Source: Marinithermus hydrothermalis DSM 14884
Lineage (GTDB): Bacteria > Deinococcota > Deinococci > Deinococcales > Marinithermaceae
Reading direction: 5' to 3'
NCBI RefSeq assembly: GCF_000195335.1
Contig: NC_015387.1
Coordinates: 1,360,001 to 1,424,000 of the forward strand
DNA: 64,000 bases
Shown here: one piece after another, positions 17,249 through 30,004 of the stretch
How positions within the stretch are numbered: position 1 is the first letter of the stretch
Layout: the number at the start of each line of letters is the position of its first letter
Translations under genes and position numbers: made by a program
The notes under the pieces: model-generated
Seen by the model: the letters and a program-made list of their open reading frames with translations, nothing else
Told to the model about the DNA's origin: nothing
Databases searched by the model: none

Positions 17249-18832
17249 ATGCCCGAGCTGAGGTTAGAGGCTCGGCCGCGCGCCGAGCTCAGCGCACGCT
17301 TTCGCTGGGAGGTACCCTCCGCTTACAACATCGGCGAGGCCACCGTGGACCGCCCCGCGGCCCGGCACCCCGACCGGCTGGCCCTCGTCGAGCCCGGCGG
17401 CCGCCAAGCCACCTTCCGCGAGGTGAAGGACCTCTCCGACCGGTTGGCCGCGTGGCTCCGCGCGCAGGGCACGCGCCCCGGGGACCGCGTGGGCCTTTTC
17501 CTGCCCCAGTCCCTCGAGGCGGCCCTCGCGCACGCCGCCGTGTACAAGGCCGGGGCCATCGCCCTGCCGCTCTCGACCCTGTTCGGGCAGGACGCCCTGC
17601 GCTACCGGCTCGAGCACGCCGAGGCCCGCCTCCTTCTCGCGGACCGGGCGGCGCTCGAACCTCTTGCAGCGGCGGTGCCGGAGGGGGTGCGCGTCGTGTA
17701 CGCCGACCAGCTCCTGGAGCTGGCCGCCCAGGCCGCGCCCCTGCCGACGCCCCACCCCACCCGTGCGGAGGACCCCGCGATCCTCCTGTACACCTCCGGC
17801 ACCACCGGCCGCCCCAAGGGCGCCTTGCTTCCCCACCGCACCCTGATCGGGCACCTTCCAGGATTCTGGCTGTACTCCAACTTCCCCGGGGAGCAGGCCG
17901 TCTACTGGTCTCCCGCCGACTGGGCCTGGGCCGGGGGGCTGCTCGACGTGCTTCTGCCCGCGTGGCACCACGGGTACACGGTGGTGGCCTACCGCGCGCG
18001 GCGGTTCGACCCGGAGGAGGCCCTCTGGTTGATGGAGCGGTACCGGGTCACCCACACCTTCCTCTTCCCCACCGCGCTTAAGCTGCTGCGCGGCCTGGGC
18101 CGCGTCCGCCACAACCTCGCGCTGCAAAGCGTGCACTCGGGCGGCGAGCCTTTGGGCGAGGAACTGCAGCGCTGGAGCGAGGAAAACCTAGGGGTGCCCG
18201 TCAACGAGTTCTACGGTCAGACCGAGGCCAACCTCCTCGCCGGGAACAGCTTCCGGGTGGATCCCATCAAGCCCGGGTCCATAGGGTTGCCCTACCCCGG
18301 CCACCGGGTGGTGCTCCTCGATGAGGAAGGCCACCCGGTAGGCCCGGGGGAGGTGGGGGAGGTGGCCCTCGAGACCCCGGATCCCGTAGCCTTCCTTGGG
18401 TACTGGCAAAACCCCGAGGCCACCCGCGCGAAGTTCACCGGCCCGTACCTCCGCACCGGGGACCTCGCCGTGATGGACGAGGACGGGTACCTCTGGTTCA
18501 AGGCCCGCAAGGACGACCTGATCAAGACCGCCGGGTACCGCATCAGCCCCTTTGAGGTGGAAGAAGCGCTCATGCAGCACCCCGCCGTGGCTATGGCCGC
18601 GGTGGTGGGCGCACCGGACCCCGAACGCGGCCAGCGCATCGTGGCCTTCGTGAAGCTCCGCGAGGGCGAGCGCCCCTCGGAAGAACTCACCCAGGCCTTG
18701 CAGGCAGAGGTGCGCCGCCGGATCGGGCGCCACGCCTACCCCCGCGAGGTCCGGTACCTGCAAGCCTTCCCCCTCACCCCCACCGGGAAGATCCAGCGCT
18801 TCAAGCTACGCCAGCACCTCGAGGAAGCCTAA
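17249..18832 (+). CDS. Acyl-CoA synthetase (acetyl/medium-chain type, AMP-forming)
   Basis: An adenylate-forming enzyme of 527 aa that activates a carboxylic acid to its CoA ester. Motifs: P-loop-like [18 protein letters not shown] (A3), NEFYGQTEAN (A5), RTGDLAVMDEDGYLWFKAR (A7), DDLIKTAGYRISPFEVE (A8) and TPTGKIQRFKLR with the C-terminal catalytic Lys (A10). The sequence resembles acetyl- and medium-chain acyl-CoA synthetases (ACSM group) more than PaaK, which has a different A3 motif, so phenylacetate is not the obvious substrate despite the position after the paa genes. It has its own leaderless-type promoter. A transglutaminase-like gene starts 4 nt after the stop. Confidence 0.85.
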   Translation: MPELRLEARPRAELSARFRWEVPSAYNIGEATVDRPAARHPDRLALVEPGGRQATFREVKDLSDRLAAWLRAQGTRPGDRVGLFLPQSLEAALAHAAVYKAGAIALPLSTLFGQDALRYRLEHAEARLLLADRAALEPLAAAVPEGVRVVYADQLLELAAQAAPLPTPHPTRAEDPAILLYTSGTTGRPKGALLPHRTLIGHLPGFWLYSNFPGEQAVYWSPADWAWAGGLLDVLLPAWHHGYTVVAYRARRFDPEEALWLMERYRVTHTFLFPTALKLLRGLGRVRHNLALQSVHSGGEPLGEELQRWSEENLGVPVNEFYGQTEANLLAGNSFRVDPIKPGSIGLPYPGHRVVLLDEEGHPVGPGEVGEVALETPDPVAFLGYWQNPEATRAKFTGPYLRTGDLAVMDEDGYLWFKARKDDLIKTAGYRISPFEVEEALMQHPAVAMAAVVGAPDPERGQRIVAFVKLREGERPSEELTQALQAEVRRRIGRHAYPREVRYLQAFPLTPTGKIQRFKLRQHLEEA

Positions 18833-18836
18833 CCCC

Positions 18837-20078
18837 ATGCGTTACCGGCTTACCTACCGCTTCGAGAACACCCACGGCGTCCCGGTCCAGCTCTACCTGA
18901 GCCTGCCCCAGGACCGTCCCGGCCAACGGGTGCGGGAACTCCGCCTCTCCCGCCGCCCAAACGCCACCTACGCCGCCGGGGAAAACACGATCGCGACCTT
19001 CCCCCTCGCCCCTAACGAAACGATCCACCTCACCGCGCACCTCGAGCTCACCCCACCCACCCCCCGGGCCGCGCCGTTCCCCCAAGCGGCCCTCCAGGGC
19101 GACCCGCTCTCCCCCCTCACCCCGGAGATCGTCGCCCTCGCCGAGAAGATCACGCAGGGTGCCGCGACCCCTGAGGAACGGCTGGCGCGGATCGTGGCGC
19201 ACCTCGCGCAGCGCCTCAACCCCGCCCCACCCCCTCGCGCGCGGGGCGCGACGCACACCCTCAGGCGCGGCGCCGGGGACGCCGTGGAGTACGCCCTCCT
19301 CCTGGTGGTCCTCGCGCGGGCCGCCGGCCTGCCGGCCCGCGCGGTCTTCGGCGCGCTCGCCGGCCCCACCCGCCCCCACGCCTGGGCCGAGGTGTACCTG
19401 GGCGGGGCGTGGCGCGCAGTGGATCCCTTTCTGTACCAGGCCCTCCAACACCACCCCGCCCACCGCCTCACGCTCAACACCCGGCTTTCCACAACGGCCT
19501 ACCTGCACACGCACGAGGGCCGGCGGGTGGCTTTCAGCATCGGGGTGTTCCCTCCCCTTCGCCGCGCGGACCCTCCCCACCAGGTGCCCGGCCACGCCGA
19601 ACGCGTCCTGGTAGCGGAACGCCCCCTGGCCTGGGGGTACGAGACCGAGGCCGGCACCGCCCCCTTTTTACACCCCGCGTACGTGCTGGCGCTCGGCGAG
19701 TCCCAAGCCCCAGCCCAACCCGAGGCCTGGAGCGGCGCGTGGCGCCTCGAGCCCGAGGGGTGGCGGGGCCTGGTCGATCGCGCCCTCCCCTGGGCGCGGG
19801 GAGCCGCGTTAAGCGCGGGGTTGCTCGCACTGTTGGGCTTCCCCCTGCCTCCCCTCCTCAGCACCCCGCTCTACGCCGTTTACCTGGCCTCGCTCGCCCT
19901 CCAACAAGGCGTGGGATGGGCCCGGCTTCTCCTCTCCCCCCGCCTCACCGACCGGCTACACGCCGCGGAAGCCGGGCTCTTCCAAGGGTTCTTACTCTTC
20001 GTCCTCCTCCAGCAAGCCCCCCTCGCATGGGGCCTGGGGTACGCTGCGCTCTTCCTCGCGAACCGCCTCCGCCCCTAG
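18837..20078 (+). CDS. Transglutaminase-like membrane protein lacking the catalytic Cys
   Basis: A 413-aa protein with an N-terminal beta-rich segment, a transglutaminase core (about residues 100-200) and two or three hydrophobic segments near the C-terminus (about 320-345, 350-385 and 388-408). In the core the usual GDCxEYA reads GDAVEYALLLVVLARAAGLP, so the nucleophilic Cys is Ala, while the His of PHAWAEVYL and the Asp of WRAVDPF remain. It is therefore probably not a working peptidase or transglutaminase, and more likely a binding or scaffolding domain. It begins 4 nt after the acyl-CoA synthetase stop and its end overlaps the convergent RNase gene by 4 nt. Confidence 0.75.
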   Translation: MRYRLTYRFENTHGVPVQLYLSLPQDRPGQRVRELRLSRRPNATYAAGENTIATFPLAPNETIHLTAHLELTPPTPRAAPFPQAALQGDPLSPLTPEIVALAEKITQGAATPEERLARIVAHLAQRLNPAPPPRARGATHTLRRGAGDAVEYALLLVVLARAAGLPARAVFGALAGPTRPHAWAEVYLGGAWRAVDPFLYQALQHHPAHRLTLNTRLSTTAYLHTHEGRRVAFSIGVFPPLRRADPPHQVPGHAERVLVAERPLAWGYETEAGTAPFLHPAYVLALGESQAPAQPEAWSGAWRLEPEGWRGLVDRALPWARGAALSAGLLALLGFPLPPLLSTPLYAVYLASLALQQGVGWARLLLSPRLTDRLHAAEAGLFQGFLLFVLLQQAPLAWGLGYAALFLANRLRP

Positions 20079-21910
20079 AGCAGCGTGAACCGGGCCTCCA
20101 AGCGCGCCAGCTCCACCTCCCCCAGCCGGACGCGCACCGACTGGTTCAGCGCGAGCGCCTCCGGCACCGTGATCGAGGCCTCGAGGCCCAGTTCGGGCAG
20201 AAGCACCACCCCCTGGTACCCGCGGCGCTCCACCAGGACCCCCTCACCCTCCCACGCGCTCAAGCGCATGAGGTGCACGAGCGTCCAGTGCTTGCGGCTC
20301 AAGCGTTCCGCCTGGCGCACAGCTCCCGCCACGGCCTCCGCCGCCTCCACCCGCTCCAGCAAGGCCTGGGGCGGAATCAAAGGCTCGCCCCGCAAAAACG
20401 CGCGCAGCTGCTGGTGCGCGACCAGGTCCAGGTACCGCCGTAACGGGCTCGTGGCCTGCGCGTACACCTCAAGTCCCAGTCCCGCGTGCGGCGCGGGCAC
20501 GCTCCTGAGCTGCGTACGTTTGAGTGCCCGGCGCTGGGCGAACATGCCCGCCAGGCCCTCGAGTTCCGGGTGCTCCCCAGGGGGCTCCTGCGTCGCGAAG
20601 GGGAAGGGGATGCCGTGCTCGATGGCGAACCGCGCCGCGGCCACGCCCGCCGCAAGCATCGCCTCCCGAACCAGGGCGCGGCTACGCAGGGGCGGAAGGG
20701 GCCGGATCCGCACCGCGCCGTCCACCACGCGCACCTTCACCTCGGGCAGCTCGATGAAGACCGCTCCGGCCGCGGCCCGCCGGGCACGCAACCGCTCGGC
20801 GAGGCGGTGCATCTCCAGGAACGGGGCCTCCTCAAGCCGCGCCTCGGCCTCGGCGTAGGTGAGCCGCCTCACGCGCACCCAACTGGGCACCACCTCCACC
20901 CCGAGAAGCTCCCCTTCGAGACTGAGCTCGAGGCCAAAGGAGAGCGCGGGCGAGACCTCGCCCAGCCCCAACCCAAGCCGCCGCGCCACCTCCGGGGGCA
21001 GCATGGGGATCGTACCTTCGGGAAGGTACACGCTCGCGCCCCGCTCGCGCGCCGCGCGGTCCAGGCTCGAGTCCGGCCGCACCAGCGCCCCCACGTCGGC
21101 CACGTGCACCCAGAGCCGGTACCCCCCGTCCCCCACCTCGAGGCTCAGGGCGTCGTCGGGGTCCTCCGTGGTCTCGTCGTCGATCGCGTAGGCCTCGAGG
21201 TGGGTGAGGTCCCGGCGCGACTCCTGGGGCAGGTCCGGAACCTCGAGGCAGGGCGGGTCCGGGTCCACCCCGAACCGGGCGGGGTACGGGTTCACCTCGG
21301 GCGTCCAGTAACCGACCTCGAGGAGCAAAGCGTGCGCGTTCTCCGGGGTTTCGTGCCGCCCCAGCGCGCGCAGCACGCGGCTCGTGCGCGCGCGTCCCAG
21401 CGCGAGGGCCTCCACCTCGGCCAGGCGCGTGCGGTCCGCCGCGTCCACGCGGCCCTCCTTGAGCCGCACGATGAAGGCCTCCCAGGCGGCCGCTTCTCGG
21501 GCGGCGGCCTCCCGTTGCGCCCGGAGTGCGCGGACCGCCTCGGGCGTGCGGGCCCGGAGCGCTTCGGGCGTGCCCTCAAAGTACACCCCGTCGCACACGG
21601 CCCGCCACGCCGCCCAAGCGGTCTGGGGCGTGTACGCCCCGTAGGCGAGCTCCGTGAGTTCCGCCAGGGTGGTCTCCCCTCCCGCGAGGAGTTCCCACGC
21701 CGCCTCAACCTCCCCCGAAGGCAGCGCCTCGAGTGCCGCGAGGTCCTCCAGCGGCCCGGGGTGAAGCAGCACGACGTCCTTGGGGCGGACCCGGACGCGC
21801 TTGCCGCCTTGCACCTCGAGCTCGATCTTGCCCTGCACGGCCCGCACGAGGGCCGGGCGGTGCTTGTACAGTACGAGCGCGCCTGCCTGCAACGTCACGT
21901 CGTCTAGCAT
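20075..21910 (-). CDS. RNase II/R-family exoribonuclease
   Basis: A 3'-to-5' exoribonuclease of 611 aa. The RNB catalytic domain is marked by AYAIDDETTEDPDDALS, whose Asp residues bind Mg, then LWVHVADVGALV, GTIPMLPPEVAR, and the C-terminal YAQATSPLRRYLDLVAHQQL. A short S1-like segment closes the protein (GVLVERRGYQGVVLLPELGLEA). The N-terminal cold-shock domains are reduced, and the protein is shorter than E. coli RNase R (about 810), closer to RNase II. It lies 15 nt after the MazG-like gene and has no clear ribosome-binding site, so translation may depend on coupling. Confidence 0.88.
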   Translation of the reverse strand: MLDDVTLQAGALVLYKHRPALVRAVQGKIELEVQGGKRVRVRPKDVVLLHPGPLEDLAALEALPSGEVEAAWELLAGGETTLAELTELAYGAYTPQTAWAAWRAVCDGVYFEGTPEALRARTPEAVRALRAQREAAAREAAAWEAFIVRLKEGRVDAADRTRLAEVEALALGRARTSRVLRALGRHETPENAHALLLEVGYWTPEVNPYPARFGVDPDPPCLEVPDLPQESRRDLTHLEAYAIDDETTEDPDDALSLEVGDGGYRLWVHVADVGALVRPDSSLDRAARERGASVYLPEGTIPMLPPEVARRLGLGLGEVSPALSFGLELSLEGELLGVEVVPSWVRVRRLTYAEAEARLEEAPFLEMHRLAERLRARRAAAGAVFIELPEVKVRVVDGAVRIRPLPPLRSRALVREAMLAAGVAAARFAIEHGIPFPFATQEPPGEHPELEGLAGMFAQRRALKRTQLRSVPAPHAGLGLEVYAQATSPLRRYLDLVAHQQLRAFLRGEPLIPPQALLERVEAAEAVAGAVRQAERLSRKHWTLVHLMRLSAWEGEGVLVERRGYQGVVLLPELGLEASITVPEALALNQSVRVRLGEVELARLEARFTLL

Positions 21911-21925
21911 ACTGATTCCGACGGG

Positions 21926-22264
21926 CTACCGCCGGTCGCCGCTCCCCCCGATCCGGCCGCGCGCCATCCGGCTACTGAGCTTGGCGAGGTTCATCCGCGC
22001 GACCTCCTCGAGCGGCACCCCAAGGTCCGAAGCCACTGCGGCCACGTACCAGAGCACGTCCCCCAGCTCCTGCAGCACCTCCTCCCGGAGCGCCGCGTCC
22101 TCGAGGGCGGCTCGAGCGTCCGCGTGGTCCCGGAGAAGTTTCTTGATCTTGTTCGCAAGCTCGCCCGCCTCGCCCGCCAGCCCGAGCGTGGGGTAGACCA
22201 GCCACGCTTCCTCCGGGTAGAGCGCGGTACGCCGGGCTTGGGTTTGGTACTCGTTGAGCGTCAT
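21926..22264 (-). CDS. MazG-like nucleotide pyrophosphohydrolase
   Basis: A 112-aa all-alpha NTP pyrophosphohydrolase of the MazG superfamily, which hydrolyses nucleoside triphosphates to monophosphate and pyrophosphate. The metal site is seen as LAGEAGELANKIKK (ExxE) and LREEVLQELGDVLWYVAAVA (ExxD). The start is ATG 22264, preceded by GAAGGAGGGAAGG. It is upstream of the RNase gene in the same direction, an apparent pair for nucleotide housecleaning and RNA turnover. The substrate cannot be told from sequence. Confidence 0.82.
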   Translation of the reverse strand: MTLNEYQTQARRTALYPEEAWLVYPTLGLAGEAGELANKIKKLLRDHADARAALEDAALREEVLQELGDVLWYVAAVASDLGVPLEEVARMNLAKLSSRMARGRIGGSGDRR

Positions 22265-22292
22265 CCTTCCCTCCTTCTTCACTGTACCGCTG

Positions 22293-22323
22293 AAAAAACG
22301 CCCCCGGCACAACCCCGGGGGCG
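22293..22323 (-). terminator. Rho-independent terminator of sucCD
   Basis: On the minus strand a 9-bp stem (CGCCCCCGG / CCGGGGGCG, 7-nt loop) is followed by TTTTTT. It lies 18 nt after the sucD stop. Confidence 0.88.
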
Positions 22324-22340
22324 CGTGCATCCGCGAGCGT

Positions 22341-24343
<2,003 letters not shown>

Positions 24344-24408
24344 GTTCGGGCACACCTCCCAAGTGAAGGGCGCCTCGCGCGCCCCACCGGCTGCGAAAGC
24401 CGGGGTAC

Positions 24409-24414
24409 ATTATA
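24409..24414 (-). promoter_or_regulatory. -10 box (TATAAT) for sucCD
   Basis: A consensus TATAAT on the minus strand, 65 nt before the sucC start. A -35 at 17 nt is not obvious. A small stem (GCCCGC / GCGGGC, 24437-24452) lies between this and the next gene's end and may be a weak terminator for the PIN-TRAM gene. Confidence 0.45.
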
Positions 24415-24465
24415 CCCTTCGCACCTCGCGTTCACCGCCCGCACAGGCGGGCTCCCTGATTCGGA

Positions 24466-25482
24466 CTACTCGTGAATCCGCGCGAACAACAACCGTCCCA
24501 CCTGGGTCTGGATGGCCTGGGTGACCACGACCTGCACCTCCTTGCCGCGGTGCTCGATCGCCTCGTCCACCACGACCATCGTGCCGTCCTCCAAATACCC
24601 CACGCCCTGCCCGGGCTCCTTCCCCTCCTTGAGGATGGTCACCTTGAGGCGCTCACCGGGGAAGTAATGGCTGCGCAGCGCGGCCGCAAGCGCCTGCACG
24701 GACAACACCCGCACCCCGTAGATACGCGCGAGCTGGATCAGGGCCGCATCGTTCGTAACGAGCGCGGCCCCCGTGCGGCGGCAGACCTCGAGGAGCTTGT
24801 CGTCCACGAGCGCCTCCCCCTCCACATCCTCCTCGAGCACCTCGAGGGAAGCGATCTGCTTGAGGCGCTCGAGGGTCTCGAGGCCGCGTCGTCCCTTGGC
24901 GCGGCGCAGGTTATCCGGGGAGTCGGCGAGCATCTGAAGTTCGCGCAGCACGAAGCGTGGTACCCAAAGGGGCCCCTCGAGAAACCCGAGTTCCGCGATC
25001 TCCGCCACCCGGCCGTCGATGAGCACGGAGGAGTCGAGGGCCTTACCCCCATTCACGCGCCGCGGCCAGGGAGGCGGGTTCGCGTGCGGACGCAAAAACT
25101 CGCGGTTGGCCAGCACCACCGCGCTGGATACCCCCACGAGCACCAGCGCGAGCAGGAGCGAGTGGTACCAGGTAAACCCCGGCACCTGAGCGAACAAGGT
25201 GGTCAGCAAGACGGAAGCGAGGAGCCCCAGGATGCCGCCCACCATCACCGCGAAGGGCACCTCGGGCGGCAGGCGGCGCCACCAGGCGCTCACCCGCTCG
25301 AGGCGCGTAAGGACGAGCGGCTCGAGGCGCGGCACGACCAAAAACCCCGCCAAAACGCCCACCACGGTCAAGTAAACGAGGTTAATGGGGCTCCCCAATA
25401 GCCCCCAGCGCTCCAGCCACCGCCCGCTTTCGTACCCCAACCATGCGAAGAACGCTACGCCAACGATCCAACTACCCCTCAT
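24466..25482 (-). CDS. YacL-like membrane PIN-TRAM protein
   Basis: A 338-aa protein with about four N-terminal membrane helices (residues 3-18, 35-50, 75-100, 105-125), a PIN nuclease-like domain (about 150-270) and a C-terminal TRAM domain. PIN acidic residues are visible in [33 protein letters not shown] and [17 protein letters not shown] binds RNA. The layout is that of YacL of Gram-positive bacteria and its Thermus relatives. It overlaps radA by 11 nt, an association often seen with disA-radA-type repair loci. Substrate unknown. Confidence 0.85.
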   Translation of the reverse strand: MRGSWIVGVAFFAWLGYESGRWLERWGLLGSPINLVYLTVVGVLAGFLVVPRLEPLVLTRLERVSAWWRRLPPEVPFAVMVGGILGLLASVLLTTLFAQVPGFTWYHSLLLALVLVGVSSAVVLANREFLRPHANPPPWPRRVNGGKALDSSVLIDGRVAEIAELGFLEGPLWVPRFVLRELQMLADSPDNLRRAKGRRGLETLERLKQIASLEVLEEDVEGEALVDDKLLEVCRRTGAALVTNDAALIQLARIYGVRVLSVQALAAALRSHYFPGERLKVTILKEGKEPGQGVGYLEDGTMVVVDEAIEHRGKEVQVVVTQAIQTQVGRLLFARIHE

Positions 25483-26764
25483 GCTGCCCCACCCGCGTTA
25501 CCGCTTCCTCGACGCTACGCACCACCCCTGGGTGCAAGAACTCCGTGAAGCCCGCGCGTTTCCCCTCCTTCAAGCGTTGCTCGAGCGCTTCTACGCTGCG
25601 CACCTCTCCCGCGAGCCCCACCTCTCCCACTACCGCCAGGTGCTCCGGGAGCGGCCTGGCCATCACGGCTGAGTACACCGCGAGCGCGACCGCGAGGTCA
25701 AGGCCGGGATCCACCACGCGCAGACCGCCCGCCAGGTTCACGTACACGTCCAGGTGCCCTAGCCTCAAGCCGAGACGGCGCTCGAGCACCGCGAGCACCA
25801 CGTCCACGCGGCGGGCATCCAGGCCTTGCGCCACGCGCTTAGGCATCGCGTAGGGACTCCGGGCGGCGAGGGCCTGCACCTCGAGGGCGATCGCGCGTTC
25901 TCCTGAGAGGGTGAGGGCCACGACGGACCCCGGCACCCCGGTAGGGCGTTCCGCGAGGAAGGCTTCCGAGGGGTTCTCGACCCCCATTAGGCCGGCCTCC
26001 TCCATGCGGAACACGCCCACCTCCCCCACCGGACCGAACCGGTTCTTGGTGCTCCGAAGTACGCGGAAGAGCCCGGCGGTCTCCAGGTAGAGCGTGGCGT
26101 CCACGACGTGCTCGATCACCTTCGGCCCCGCGACCACACCCTCCTTGGTCACGTGCCCCACCAACAGCGCGGTTATCCCCAAGCGTTTGGCGAGACCGGT
26201 GAGTGCCTGGGTGGCCTGCCGCACCGCAACCAAGGAACCCGGCGCGCCGTCGGCCTCGATCGTCTGGATGGAGTCGATCACGACGGCGTCCGGGCGTTCG
26301 GCCTCGAGAAGCGCCTCCAGCGCAGCGAGCCGCGTCTCCCGGGAGAGGGTGAGGTCGCCGCTCACCCCGAGCCGTCCGGCGCGCAAACGCACCTGCGAGA
26401 GGGACTCCTCTCCCGCAACGTACAGCACCCGCTTCCCGGAGCGGGCCAGCCGGTCCGCGACCTGCAAGAGGAGGGTGCTCTTGCCTACCCCTGGCTCACC
26501 GCCGAGAAGGAGCACCTCGCCGGGCACGAACCCGCCCCCCAGTACCCGGTCCACCTCCCCCACCCCGCTACTGAAACGAACCTCCTCGTTCGGGGGTACG
26601 TCCGCCAAGCGCAGAATCGGCAGGGGCTCAAGGCGCGCGGCCGTAGCCGGGGAGTCCGGGACCGTCCGCTGAAAACTATCCCAAGCCCCACAACCGGGAC
26701 ACCGGCCAAGGGGCTTGGGGGTTACGTAGCCGCACTCTACGCAGCGATAATCCGCTTTCTTCAC
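25472..26764 (-). CDS. radA: DNA repair protein RadA/Sms
   Basis: RadA is a hexameric DnaB-like helicase that extends D-loops during recombination. The 430-aa protein has the N-terminal zinc finger ([18 protein letters not shown]), Walker [15 protein letters not shown], Walker [12 protein letters not shown], the RadA signature [11 protein letters not shown], and a C-terminal Lon-protease-like domain. The start is GTG 26764 with GGAGGTGA upstream. The PIN-TRAM gene starts inside its 3' end. All motifs appear intact. Confidence 0.95.
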   Translation of the reverse strand: MKKADYRCVECGYVTPKPLGRCPGCGAWDSFQRTVPDSPATAARLEPLPILRLADVPPNEEVRFSSGVGEVDRVLGGGFVPGEVLLLGGEPGVGKSTLLLQVADRLARSGKRVLYVAGEESLSQVRLRAGRLGVSGDLTLSRETRLAALEALLEAERPDAVVIDSIQTIEADGAPGSLVAVRQATQALTGLAKRLGITALLVGHVTKEGVVAGPKVIEHVVDATLYLETAGLFRVLRSTKNRFGPVGEVGVFRMEEAGLMGVENPSEAFLAERPTGVPGSVVALTLSGERAIALEVQALAARSPYAMPKRVAQGLDARRVDVVLAVLERRLGLRLGHLDVYVNLAGGLRVVDPGLDLAVALAVYSAVMARPLPEHLAVVGEVGLAGEVRSVEALEQRLKEGKRAGFTEFLHPGVVRSVEEAVTRVGQHEG

Positions 26765-26791
26765 GTCGCTAAGCGGTCACCTCCGCACACC

Positions 26792-28996
<2,205 letters not shown>

Positions 28997-29136
28997 GGCC
29001 CTTACCCCTTTCTCCGCTCGTCGCCTCGAATGCCTCGGCCGTTTCCACGCTAACCTTCCCTGTATGATATATTAACCGCCTAGGTCCGGGGCGTTTGCGC
29101 CACGGGTTACAAGCAAACCGGAACCCAGGAGGCACA
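28997..29136. promoter_or_regulatory. Divergent promoter region of clpC (-) and glyQ (+)
   Basis: The only AT-rich part, TGTATGATATATTAAC (29061-29076), offers TATGAT/TATATT on plus for glyQ and TAATAT on minus for clpC. -35 boxes are weak on both strands. I see no HrcA/CIRCE-like or CtsR-like repeat, and no T-box-like structure before glyQ. Confidence 0.4.
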
Positions 29137-29994
29137 ATGCGATTCCAAGACATGATCCTCAACCTGCACCGCTTCTGGTCCGAGCAGGGCTGCGTGATCA
29201 GTGAACCCTATGATACCGAGGTCGGGGCGGGCACCGCCTACCCCGCTACCTTCTTAAAAGCCCTAGGGCCCGAGCCGTGGAGGACCGCGTACGTCGCCCC
29301 CTCACGCCGACCACAGGACGGCCGGTACGGGGAAAACCCCTACCGGTTCCAGTACTACTTCCAGTACCAGGTCATCCTCAAACCCTCCCCATCGGACGTG
29401 CAGGACCTGTACCTGAACAGCCTGCGCGCGATCGGCATTGAGCCCGAGCAGCACGACGTGCGCTTCGTGGAGGACAACTGGGAGCAACCCAGCCTGGGCG
29501 CGTGGGGCCTCGGGTGGGAGGTCTGGCTCGACGGGATGGAGATCACCCAGTTCACCTACTTCCAACAAGTGGGCGGGGTGGACCTCAACCCCATCAGCGT
29601 GGAGATCACCTACGGCCTCGAGCGCATCGCCATGTACCTGCAAAACAAAACGCACGCCTACGAGGTGGAGTACGCGCCGGGCGTGACGATCGGGGACATC
29701 CGCCGGGCGTTCGAGTACGAGCACTGCGAGTACAACTTCAACCAGTCCGATCCTCAGAAGGTGCGCCGCTGGTTCGAGGACTACGAGAGCGAAGCCCTAA
29801 GGCTCCTCGAGGCCGGCCTCGTCTACCCCGGGTACGAGTTCGTGCTCAAAGCCAACCACGCCTTCAACCTCCTGGACGCACGCGGCGTGATCTCGCACGC
29901 GGAACGCCAAGCCTACGTGCAGCGCATCCGCCGCCTCGCGGAACGCGCCGCCCGGGCCTACCTGGAGAAGTACGTGACCGAACCCCAGCCGTAG
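29137..29994 (+). CDS. glyQ: Glycyl-tRNA synthetase alpha subunit
   Basis: Catalytic subunit of the bacterial (alpha-beta)2 GlyRS. The 285-aa protein begins [19 protein letters not shown] and carries the near-invariant [37 protein letters not shown] and [19 protein letters not shown]. The ATG at 29137 is chosen because AGGAGG lies 8 nt upstream. An earlier in-frame start would add 14 atypical residues. glyS starts 10 nt after the stop. T. thermophilus uses the other, alpha2 type of GlyRS, so this form is notable if the organism is a Thermales member. Confidence 0.96.
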   Translation: MRFQDMILNLHRFWSEQGCVISEPYDTEVGAGTAYPATFLKALGPEPWRTAYVAPSRRPQDGRYGENPYRFQYYFQYQVILKPSPSDVQDLYLNSLRAIGIEPEQHDVRFVEDNWEQPSLGAWGLGWEVWLDGMEITQFTYFQQVGGVDLNPISVEITYGLERIAMYLQNKTHAYEVEYAPGVTIGDIRRAFEYEHCEYNFNQSDPQKVRRWFEDYESEALRLLEAGLVYPGYEFVLKANHAFNLLDARGVISHAERQAYVQRIRRLAERAARAYLEKYVTEPQP

Positions 29995-30004
29995 AGGTGT
30001 CGTC

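Noticed and set aside
17249-18832. Assignment of the CoA ligase after paaD as PaaK (phenylacetate-CoA ligase)
   Set aside because: It has the [10 protein letters not shown] and YGQTE motifs of acetyl/medium-chain acyl-CoA synthetases, is longer than PaaK and is separated by its own promoter.
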